Source of the DNA: Chromobotia macracanthus | Taxonomy: Eukaryota; Chordata; Actinopteri; Cypriniformes; Botiidae | Assembly: GCA_036877525.1 (NCBI GenBank) | Contig: JAZGTH010000002.1 | Location: 6,990,501 to 7,054,500 of the forward strand | DNA length: 64,000 nucleotides | Direction of reading: 5' to 3' | In this document: piece by piece, positions 42,125-52,013 of the stretch | Layout: the number at the start of each line of letters is the position of its first letter | How positions within the stretch are numbered: the stretch's first letter is position 1 | Notes under the pieces: generated by a model | Seen by the model: the letters and a program-made list of their open reading frames with translations, nothing else | Told to the model about the DNA's origin: nothing | Database searches by the model: none | Made by a program: the position numbers and the translations under genes

Positions 42125-42601
42125 GTATGTATCAGGTGTCCTCTGGTATCTTTTTTCTGGACTATGGAAATCTAAAAGAGTTTGGTAAAAAATTAACTGG
42201 TTTGCTCCTCACTGGATGCCCCAGTAAAAATACTGTATAATTACAATGTGAATGTGAGTAAAGGCAGTCACTTTTCATAGCATCACAGGCATTATATTTT
42301 GTGAAAAGGGAATTTTTGAGGTCATGCAACCATCTTCCTGCTGTGAGAGCTATAAAACATTGAGGGTTCTTGACAGAGACTGAACAGAAATTAGGCTCTT
42401 ATGTTGATTGCCAAACTTAAGGTGACATAGCTAACAAGGCAGATAAGAGAGACTAATCAGATATACACTGTATGGGGTACGTTTGTATATAAATCTGTAT
42501 AAAATCAGTCTGGGTTTTTCTACACATATTGACCAATTAGCACTGAGCTTTGCACTGATGATTCATAGAGAAATAAATTTCACACATCCCACTCTTCACA
42601 G

Positions 42602-42727
42602 AACTGAACCATACAGCTCATACCTTCTTCCCAAAGGAATACCTGTCTCGGAAGCAGACCTTCCAGAAAGCAAGCTGTGCAAAATGGCCCCTTCCAAGTT
42701 GCCACAAACTGTTTTACATTTTTAGAG
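42602..42727 (+). pseudogene. rnf180: rnf180 relic: exon after the RING
   Basis: In the ancestral frame it reads ELNHTAHTFFPKEYL and AKWPLPSCHKLFYIF, closely matching the family segment after the RING. Acceptor cttcacag and donor gttaaa (weak) bound it. Splicing from the RING exon as it now stands would read it in the wrong frame. Confidence 0.8.
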
Positions 42728-42928
42728 GTTAAATAATTTCTTGGAAGATACATTGTGCAAATGAGTAAAATGGAATAGGACGCTGATAATAAGAACAGCA
42801 GTAAGATAACATACTTTGCTGTGGTTCACTTTAGATTCTTTATATGATAGTAACACTTGGGATGCAAGACAATATAGTTTCTTGCTCTCTCTATTTCTTT
42901 TTTCTCTCTACCTATTTGTCTTTCTTAG

Positions 42929-43137
42929 GCTTTCAAAGACAGGCAAGTTCAATTGGCAGATAGCAGTTCACTCACAGGGACTATGAGCTTGACACCTTCA
43001 ACTTTGATGATGATTCGCATGGCCGGCGATTTGACATAGACATGGTGATCTATATATATTCCGTCAACTGGGTCATTGGCTTCATTATCATCTGCTTCTT
43101 CTGCTATTCTTTTTTCTTTTACAAAGGTGACGTATGA
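42929..43137 (+). pseudogene. rnf180: rnf180 relic: last exon with C-terminal membrane helix
   Basis: Acceptor ctttcttag. It reads GFQRQASSIGR, then TAG at 42961-42963, then QFTHRDYELDTF, FDIDMVIYIYSVNWVIGF and a hydrophobic run ending in TGA at 43135. The tail anchor is well conserved, but the TAG would remove it. Confidence 0.85.
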
Positions 43138-44789
43138 AAGCTGTCTGCAGTATTTCAGATCTTTTAGGACCATACAGAAAACAGACAAGTATTTCATTTA
43201 TATATTGGACTATACATAAGAAGCAAATTCTTCATAAGAAGAATGCATTTGAAATTCCAGAGATGACTATAAATCACTGTGAAAATTGTTTAATGAGGTT
43301 TGAGTTTGTGGTTTATCTGATATCTGTATTCTTTTAAACAGAACTTTAACTAATCTTCAAGCATATCCATTTTTCAAGTGGTATTCAAAGTGGTCCTACA
43401 AAGGTATTTGGGCTGATACAGGGTCATTCATTATATATATTCTTTATATTCAATGTCAATAATTTCAGAAAGGGCTTTGCTTGCAATTCACAATGCAATG
43501 CTTCTCCACAGTGCAATGCTTAGTTTTGTGGAAATCTTCTTTCGATCAAAATCTTCTTTCATATACATATTTAACTCAAAATATAAGAAAATGTTGTTTA
43601 ATTATAATGTGTTTTTCTGCTCAAATGGCCATGATGGTGTTCTGTCTGTTTCTCAATAACTAATGCTCAGTTTGTTACCTGCCATTGTGTTGGAAAAGTC
43701 TTTTGATATTAATCTTTAAAATATGTATTTTGCAATAAGAAATACATTTATCTCTACATATGAGTAAAGTAATAATTTCTTATTCATTTTATAAAATTAT
43801 TAGCTCTGATGTACAGTCATTAACAATCTGGATTTTACATTTAATTGACACCTGTTGAAACCAGTAAAAACAAAAAATGCTTCAAATAAACCTAATTTAA
43901 TTTACATGAATGGATTACTATCAAACATTTCCAGAGATATTATAATAAGTGACCTTTGAGCTTTGAGCAGGGAATTCTTTAATATTGGAAATCTTGAACA
44001 AATGTTTCATGTTAAATGTTCCTCAGTTACCAGAGGCTTTGTCCAAAGCTATCTTGTTCCAAAGCACATGTGTTGCCAAGACACTGTTCCATGTAAATAT
44101 TCATTTTTGATTGGCTCTCTCTAGACATGCACATTATCCTTCACTCCACTTTTTGGCACCATGGTTACCAACATGTCCATCACATCACATTTAGTCATTT
44201 TAATAGCTGCATAAACACACACTGGATACATTAGCACAAACTTAAACACACTGGTTTCTTTATAGCAGTTTGACATGCTACTACAACGAAAGGCGTAGGC
44301 TGCCATTAAGGTGGTTTAATATTAGTTAGCTTGTGTTTCTTGCTTTTAACACAATTAAGATTTGTTACTATAAACAGTGTGATTCAACCACTAATATTGT
44401 AGGCTGTAGGATTATAATCCTATCTGCTGTAGGATTATATTTCCTACAGCAGATGCCTGACTTTTATGAATTTTCAGTGAATGTCATTTCAGACCATTTC
44501 TATAGAAAACTTACCAGATGACACAGGTCCATTTTATGACCTGATTTGCATAGTTTTGGGCCACTGATGATCTTTTCTGACTCAAAATAGTTGATTAGAA
44601 TAGCAGACAGTGTCTCAGCATTGTCTCAGTATTAACTAGTCAGGGGCAGCTGGAGAACATTGTGTAGCCAACCTTACCCTTGAATTCAAAAGGGGCAAAT
44701 CACTGCTTTAAAATAAAAGTAACATGCCTAAATTATCGCACACAGAGCTACATTACCTTTGCCAGGTATTCTATGATGGCCACCAAATG
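43138..44789. other. Intergenic gap between the two pseudogenes
   Basis: AT-rich sequence with no recognised coding segment. A perfect 12 bp-arm hairpin lies at 44423-44453. The C-terminal exons of the neighbouring nucleotidase relic may extend a little into the right end. Confidence 0.5.
44423..44453. repeat. Perfect hairpin
   Basis: Arms tctgctgtagga (44423-44434) and tcctacagcaga (44442-44453) are exact inverses with a seven-base loop. A related ctgtaggattataatcctat lies just to the left. Confidence 0.8.
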
Positions 44790-46521
44790 TGCTCTGTTCC
44801 TGTCCAAATTTTGGCCTTGAATTTTTCTCCCCTGAGGTGCTTCAGGATCAAATCAAACACTATATTTTTTGTATTTAACTTGTGGAAATCTGGTAGGAAG
44901 CCAGAGGTCATGTTGTGGTGGTTAACATATCATGTTAAGCCTGTATTCTACTACAATCAAATTCCAGTTAACATGCTGTGGCAATAATCCACATTACCTC
45001 AGTTTAAATAATAAAAAATCCATTTAAAAAGATAAAGGAATCTTCCCTGCTGCCATGCTAACTAAAACTCCCTTTCAGGAAGGGTAACTCCTAAGAATTA
45101 CATTGCACCTAATACAGGGTAATTCCACACTCTATTTTCTATTCCATCATAGACCTGCTGTCCAGTAGCTTTAGCCACTAGAACAGGGTCCTTAATAGGC
45201 AGGATCGGCGGAAGGTCCATCATGTTGAACAGTCCTGCTGCATGTATGTGATCAGTGTGCTTAAGAAAATGGAATTTCAGTAGATGTGGTTAAAAACTAG
45301 ACAACACAGCATAGCTTGATATGGTGGTGAGACAAACCCTAGTAATAACCTAAGTTCAGAATTGCAGCCTCAGCATGGATGGCCTCCAGCATGGCTTTTG
45401 TGATTAGATTTCCCAGACTGCATTCTGCACGCTGTACTGTCACAAATTGCCCATCCAATTCCACATCGGTACGACAGAGAACTTGCCTAATCATGTTCTA
45501 TGATAAAATTAAAAAAAGAAAAAAACTTGTGATCAGCTTTGGCCTATTTTAAAGAAAATAGTTGAGATGAAATCATGAGATGAAATGATGCAAAAGTTTC
45601 ATCTCCTGAAATGTATACATTTAAAAATAAGTTAATTTAAAAATGTATATGTTTAAAAAGCTAATTATAATGCCAAAACTAATAATAATAAATATAATAA
45701 TAATAACAAATAACAGTAATAATAGCTATTATTATTATCAATATCTCTTGATGTCTCTCTTGCTTGTTTATTGACAAGAAAAAAGTGGATCACATTAAAA
45801 AATTCTGAAGCTGTACCTGAATGTTATTGTAATATTCATCTACAATCTTCCTATAATGCATTGATCCTCCTTAAAATGTTTGGAAATATGAATTTCCTGC
45901 AATGTGTACTGGAATGCCTTACCAGTGTGCTTCACAACATCCACATTGGATAAATGTCTACACTCTAAGACACTTGTAATGATCAGGGTGCTGTTGACCT
46001 CAACACTCATGGTCATGACCACCAAGAATAAGGTCAACATCCCTATATTTAATAATGGCTTTATTAACTGTTGACAAAGTGTCCATCCAATCCTTCTAGA
46101 CAAGACCCATAAGACCAGATTTCAAGCCATTTCACTGAATGATGCTGCTTTTAGCATCATGCACAAGTATTTGGGAGGTGTTTCTGTCATAAACGTTGCT
46201 CAGAAACCATGGAAATTTCATCCGCAGTACAAAGTCTTCAAGCAAATGCATAAATCAAAATTCATGATTACCTTTTTAAACATTTAAAAGGGCATTTTAG
46301 ATATCTATGTCTTTGGTCTGGAACAACCACAAAATGAGAAACTACATTGACAAATGGTTCATTTACATTCATATACAGCACAATGTATGCCTAATTTATT
46401 TAGAATTTCAGCCATATGCTTTCCTTTTGTAACTGTACTTAATACAAAGGGACTTAGGCAATCTCTATCAAAAGAAACAAAAGGATTTAAATGACTAAAT
46501 GTTCTAAGAGCAGTGGCGAAC
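44790..46521 (-). pseudogene. 5'-nucleotidase-family metallophosphoesterase pseudogene
   Basis: The segments match, in order on the - strand, the calcineurin-type phosphatase plus 5'-nucleotidase C-domain family (in fish often named mannosylglucosyl-3-phosphoglycerate phosphatase-like or YfkN-like). Exon 46371-46521: RFATALRTFSHLNP, STVTKGKHMAEILN, LGIHCAVY. Exon 45817-46272: GNHEF metal motif, KFPWFLSNVYDR, DWMDTLSTVN, DVDLILGGHDHE. Exon 45360-45497: TDVELDGQFVTVQR, LGNLITKAMLEA. Exon 45109-45259: LPIKDPVLVAKATGQQ. Exon near 44790-44889: RFPQV and FDPEAPQG. Lesions: TGA 46255-46257 right after GNHEF, TGA 46132-46134, TAG 46096-46098, TGA 46000-46002, a frameshift just after it, TGA 44853-44855, and an internal deletion before GGHDH. 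Introns remain, so it is an unprocessed pseudogene. The first exon was not found. Confidence 0.84.
45679..45741. repeat. (AAT)n-rich simple repeat
   Basis: Imperfect AAT/ATA units followed by the inverse tattattattat, in an intron of the nucleotidase relic. Confidence 0.8.
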
Positions 46522-47871
46522 CTGCAAAATAAATTCAATGCAATTAGCAATAATCACACTTAACAAAAACTGATAATAGTATACAAAGGCCTATATGCAA
46601 CAACTCTAAAAGTAATGCCAGATAAGCATCCGGATTCTTATATGATGATTACTGAGTTGTTCTTCAATTCCTTAAATTTCGAGTATGTCCAACCGTGCCA
46701 TTTTTTGTAAACTCCCTTTAACCAGTCTCCAGATTTAGTAATCAGATTTAGTTAAAGATGACAGCAGCCTGCTTTCTATAGCTTTTTGCCATACTGAACA
46801 ACCTGTTACCCAAATCACACCAGCAGAACTTGCCATCCATGCTTAATTGGCAGGTAGAACTTTCCAGTTAGTCTAAGCAAAGCCCTCTTCAAGTTTAAAG
46901 TATACCTCCGAGTATATCCCCAAGTATATACCTTGCTGCACCAAAACTGTAAGTGCTTTTTATATTGGGTGAATCAGAAAGCTGTAAAGTGTAAAACTGT
47001 AGATGCTTGTTCAGCCATATTCAAACGCTGGTTGATCATGTGAAATAAGTGTTACCATAGTAATATTGCTTGTCCTGTTTTTGTGGTAAGAAAGTTAATA
47101 ATTTACAGAAACAAGTTTGCAAAAGACCCCCCAATCAAATTAGGATTAAACTAGGCCTAATGAATTTGTAGTTTCTTTTGGTAGCAGTTAGTAAGACTAA
47201 TTTTGTAGTTATTGGTTATTGTACTTAAAAATGCGACTTTTTAGACACATTTTACCTATCTATTATTTGGCTGTTTATTTTTGCTGCTTTCGTTTAGTGC
47301 TTTTGTCACATTTAATAAAACCGATGGTTTTATCGCAGTCGATGAATGTGATTGTATTAGTATTCTCATCCTATGAGAGCAATGTGTTCAACCACGTCAT
47401 GCCTCAAGCAACTGCACCTATCAAGGTTAGAATAGCGCTCTTAGATCACCTTCTGGTAACTACTCTCAGTAAGCGTTGATCATTTTAACTTGGTATTCGT
47501 CTTGGTGTATTTCGAGTAGTGATCATTGTTGTGGGATAGTGTTTTCCCCAGACGTTGCTTTTTATATAAATAAGCTGTTTCGTCGTTGAAGGACTACACA
47601 GGACATCTCTAAGACATGTTTGCATCTGGTTCTTTGTTATCGCGTTTCTCTCTGCTAGAAGACGAACCCCATCAAGAACACTTTGGGAAGATTTAGCTCT
47701 CTGCTGGAGTGAATGAAGGTGATTCGCCTTGTGGATCGTGGCAATGCGGAGAGAATCCAGGAGCGAGAAAGAGGCAGATCGATCAATTGAGTAAGAAATA
47801 AAAAACGAGTAGGAGTGTATTGTTTAATCAGCATTTTATATCAGGGCAGTTGATTCACTTGATGTGTATGC
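46522..47871. other. Gap and rgs7bp promoter / 5' UTR
   Basis: The left part should contain the lost first exon of the nucleotidase relic, which I could not identify. The last 350 bases before 47872 are richer in G+C and CpG than the surroundings and probably hold the rgs7bp transcription start. No clear TATA box was seen. Confidence 0.4.
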
Positions 47872-50189
47872 ATGAGTTCTGCACCGAATGGGCGCAAAAA
47901 CCGCCCCAGAACTGCCGGGAACATTTTCCAGATAGGCAATAAGCCCCCGTCCAGAGAGTCGCAGCGCAGGGAGAGCTGCGAAGCCCTGCGTGCTGTAGCG
48001 GACTGCAGAATGGTGGGTATATGCCTGCGTCATGATCGTGCATCAGTATTCATATCTAAATCTGTGCAATTATTCAGCCATTTCTGAAAAATCACCCGTG
48101 TTTCTGCAACTGACGACATTCTAAATGTATAATGCGACACAAGGGACGTTCACTAAAAATGGTTTGGCTTGGAGATTGTGGGTTTGTGACTTGTCCTGTA
48201 GTGCGACGGTAGTTCTGACTCTGTGTTGCGCTTCCTTTCTCGCAGTAATTTTATCATTATGAACATCAGTGTCGCATTTCACTGATAATGGCATCGACTG
48301 AGAGATAAGCGTTAGTGCTATTTTGAACAAAACTGCAAACGCTCTCGTTTGTTGTGTTAGAGTATTTTGCCCCATTATCGGGCAGAAGGCTTCCTTTCCA
48401 GCAAATATTGATAAAAATTGCACAAGGATCTGTCGCCTGTGCCGCTAAGCTCAAACAAAAAGCTTGTTTTACCTTTATAATAATGTCTGGTATTTCTAAC
48501 ATGAATGACTAGCAGATATTTCTTAAAGGTGCTTGGTATTCTTAGTGCATGTGCAAAAAAAAGTACTTGATAATTTGTCCTTTTATTGGCATCTAGGTAT
48601 GCGTTTTTTATCTGCTTCATACGTTTTCAAGGTTAAAAGGGTTTTCTTAGCCAGTGTGTTAATGAATAAAATATGGTAAGATCTATCAAACACAATACAA
48701 GGCACATAAGCCATATATTTTCTCGGCTTGTTTGCTTTTGTTTTCTCCCCCCCATCCATCAGGTTGTCCAGGAGTTCAATACACTTGTGGCCCTCTTCAG
48801 GGAGTTGGTTATCTCTATTGGAGAGATTTCTGTGGATTGTCCTTCTCTTCGTGCAGAAATGCACAAAACACGCATAAAAGGCTGTGAGATGGCACGGACC
48901 GCACATCAAAACCTCTCTGCAATATCGGGGTAAAAACTTATGCTGTATCAGTGAGCGATGTTTGTTTAGTACAGTAATACACGTTGCTTAATCACTTAAC
49001 CATCACCAACATTGAAACTGCATTTCTTTAACATTTCCTTATGAAAGCTATAGACATACCCTAAATGTTATAATCATGAGATTTTCAGCAAATTCTGAAC
49101 CCCTGTTTTTTGTCTTTACTCACTATCTCGTCAATCACAGTTATTGCATTTTTTGATTTTCTAGACACACTTTAGCCATACAACCTTATAGAGCAAAAAG
49201 TAAACCAGTAGTAAGTAGTAAGTTAAAGGTCAGATATTTTGGAGGTTACAGTAACGTTGTGACCTTCAGCTTTTCATGTAATACACAAGGTCAGTCAAAA
49301 ATGGCAAATAACATGTTCAACAGGCTGAGAATTTGTTAACCTTCTGTGCATATGGTTGTAAAATTTTGACTTCCCTTTGTAGTCAAAGATAACTAATCTG
49401 CATAACGGATGATGGCATATATGGTTCAACATTCATATGGTTCAGCTTTCTTGTTTTCTTGTTTACTTACTGTTTCTCATCAAATTGGATTGCATTTTCT
49501 TTGCTTAGATAAATCATTAGTGAACTATGAAATCATATAGGCAATATATTTGTATTATTTTATTATATATTATGACAAACAGCACCATTTGTCAACAGTC
49601 ATATGAGTTAATACATATGAGACAGTGTTTCACATCCAACTAACAATTTTAGGTTGTAAGAACATTTCCCTAATAATTCCATTAAGTAACAAAAACTTTC
49701 TCAGCTCAATTTACTTAAGTGGCACACTACAATGTCTGCATATGTACTTCTTCATATGTATATCAGGTTCTTCACATGAAATTGTGTGGCTTTTTCTGTT
49801 AATTAAAGCAAGACAATCTGAATGGACTGTCAGATTTCACTCTCATCAATGTGCTGAGTGTTTCTGCAAATGAATAATTTACCAGACATAATGGCAATAT
49901 CATTCAGATTCAGAATATGTGAATTAAACTGATTATGTAAGTATGGAGACTATTTCAATGTTCAGAAATGGTATTGCAGAATCAAAATCCACCACAAGCT
50001 CTGTCCCTGCTGCAAACTGCTGTTTTCCAGTTTATTTTCATTGTGTGTCATTTGCCATCTGTTAGCATGGATTGTAATACTTTGCCCTTTGTTGAATGCT
50101 AAACATTTTGGTTTGTTTGTTAATTCAGTGCAGGTTTCATACACCCCATAATCTTTTCTCTTAATCTTATGATTGTATTATTTCACATA

Positions 50190-50257
<68 letters not shown>

Positions 50258-52013
50258 CACACATTTTATGGTTTTATAGTAATATTTTGGTATACTATAG
50301 TATACCAAAATATCAGTGTTACAGTCAATACAACATTTCCGCTATGATAAAACAACACAGCTTCTAAACATAACCCAATCCCAATACAAAGAGCAAAGTG
50401 AATTTATGGACACTTTACAAGCTGATTCAGCTTGTGTGCCTTTGATGCATGTCAGTGTTCCGGGAATACAAAAACAGGAAAAAGTATACACTGTACCAAA
50501 GCGTTCCACCTGGGAATTGGAGAACAGTAATTACAGGCATGGGATTCTGAGAAACATGATTTTCTGAGAATTCTCACTTCCACTGAGCCAATATGCGTAG
50601 AGATTTTGTTTATCTCGTCAGCTTAGAATGTTGCTCGGAAACATCTGTTTTGCTTTATTTAAAACTTATGATTGACGACAAAGGGATTTATATGGTCTGT
50701 TGTTCTAAACTTTGGAAGTCAGGAATGCTAGAATCTAATGTCTAGAAATTAGACAGGTTGAGAGACAGATCTCAGGGCCAGAACTCCTCAGAATCCAGTT
50801 CTAAGATGCATTATTGATGCCCACAGCCCAGAGGATGGAGAAATACATCCGGAGATCTGCCGTCTATTCATCCAGCTGCAGTGCTGTCTGGAGATGTACC
50901 TGACAGAGATGCTTAAGTCTGTGTGTCTGCTGGGATCCCTCCAGCTCCACAGGAAAGGTAATGCTGTGAGGGTGCTCCAGGATACATCTCAGCAGGAAAA
51001 TCTACACTAAGGACACTGGTGAAACCCAGATTGTTCAACTCTATAGCTTTCTATTGAATTAAAGTTTACAGGAGTTGAAGCTGCTGATTTATAATTTAAG
51101 TTGACCAGAAACAGGAAATAGAAATGTTTTTGGGAAACTTGACCCACTCCTTGAAACAGATCAAATATTTTGACCATTGAACTGTTTCTCCAGACTAATA
51201 GGCTAATATTGCTCACTGTATGTGTTCCAGGGAAACATAATTCAGGAGCAGCAAAAGTAGACAGTAAGAAGGAAGACAGCTCTGATATCCCCATACTAGA
51301 AGACACATCCTCCACACCACCAGACTGTTCCCAGACATACTTCCTGGTGGTCACAGACATAGAGAACATCGAGAGGTAGTCCGTGCTGCTCAAAGCAAAA
51401 TTCCCTACCTGCTTTTAACCTTTTCCTGTCAAATGGTTTGAATTCAAAATCGTTCTTTGTTGTTTCCAGGGACATGACGGAAATGAAAAATTTGCTAAGC
51501 AAACTCAGGGAGACAATGCCTTTACCATTGAAGAACCAGGGTGAGACTTTCCTAATTTTTGCACTCAACATAATTTTTTAAATATTAGAGCCTCATTAAT
51601 GTAACCATCAGAAAGTCTGCCCTATAACATCAAGTCTCCTTTTGCACAAACTAGAAAATCCCTTTAGCTGCAAAAGAGCTATTTATTCGAGATTGCTTCA
51701 CCTAATAGCATTATTTACACAAATATGTATCTAGCATTTAGATATTAATATAAAAATAAAGAATATAAAAAAGACAGATATGAAATTTTCTTCACTACTG
51801 ATGTCAAAGTATTTCACAAAACTGTCAATATTGGGGAAATGTTAACATGTTGGAGAATCAGAAATCATTTCATTAGGTTGAGCTTACATGTGTTCATTTA
51901 TTTGTTTTTGTATTTATATAGATGACAGCAGCTTGTTGAATCTAACACCATACCCATTGGTCAGACAGAGAAAGAGGCGTTTCTTTGGCCTCTGTTGTCT
52001 GGTGTCCAGCTAA
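47872..52013 (+). CDS. rgs7bp: R7 RGS-binding protein (R7BP), six exons, complete
   Basis: R7BP binds the RGS7-family/Gbeta5 complex and anchors it to the plasma membrane, where it speeds shut-off of Gi/o signalling. When depalmitoylated it can move to the nucleus (family knowledge). Exons: 47872-48012, 48763-48929, 50827-50957, 51231-51375, 51470-51540 and 51922-52013 (TAA). All junction phases agree and give 248 residues (human about 257). Seen: N-terminus MSSAPNGRKNRPR; helical core with EFNTLVALFRELVISIGE and CPSLRAEMHKTR; a variable acidic linker; NLLSKLRETMPLPLKNQ; and the C-terminal polybasic stretch RQRKRRFFGLCCLVSS, whose paired cysteines are the palmitoylation site. Donors are all GT. 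The start is the first ATG in frame with the conserved MSSAPNGRK motif. It appears fully intact, unlike its two left neighbours. Confidence 0.95.
50193..50253. repeat. (TA)n microsatellite
   Basis: About 30 uninterrupted AT dinucleotides. Confidence 0.97.
50282..50313. repeat. Perfect 32 bp palindrome
   Basis: The half-site atattttggtatacta is followed directly by its exact inverse, with no spacer. It lies 28 bases right of the (TA)n tract. Confidence 0.9.

Larger units (their letters stand above)
38776..43137 (+). pseudogene. rnf180: rnf180 (RING finger protein 180) pseudogene
   Basis: RNF180 is an ER/nuclear-envelope RING E3 ubiquitin ligase anchored by a C-terminal membrane helix. Four exons align in order with the vertebrate protein: a large exon (38776-39572), the RING exon (about 41895-42124), a short exon (42602-42727) and the last exon with the membrane helix (42929-43137). 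Exon-intron structure is kept, so this is not a retrocopy. Lesions seen: TAA 38881, TGA 38920, TAA 38989, a frameshift near 38990-39040, TGA 39087, TAG 39501, a phase mismatch between the RING exon and the next exon, and TAG 42961. The N-terminal exon was not found. Orientation and position (between htr1a and rgs7bp) match human 5q12. Alternative: several sequencing errors, which is unlikely given the number and mix of lesions. Confidence 0.87.
48930..50826 (+). other. rgs7bp: rgs7bp intron 2
   Basis: AT-rich intron containing the (TA)n tract at 50193-50253 and the adjoining 32 bp palindrome at 50282-50313. Nothing else was recognised. Confidence 0.7.

Noticed and set aside
42483..42725. 80-codon + frame over the third rnf180 exon
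   Set aside because: This frame is the shifted one. The conserved residues (FFPKEYL, AKWPLPSC) are in another frame, so the open frame itself is not the ancestral product.
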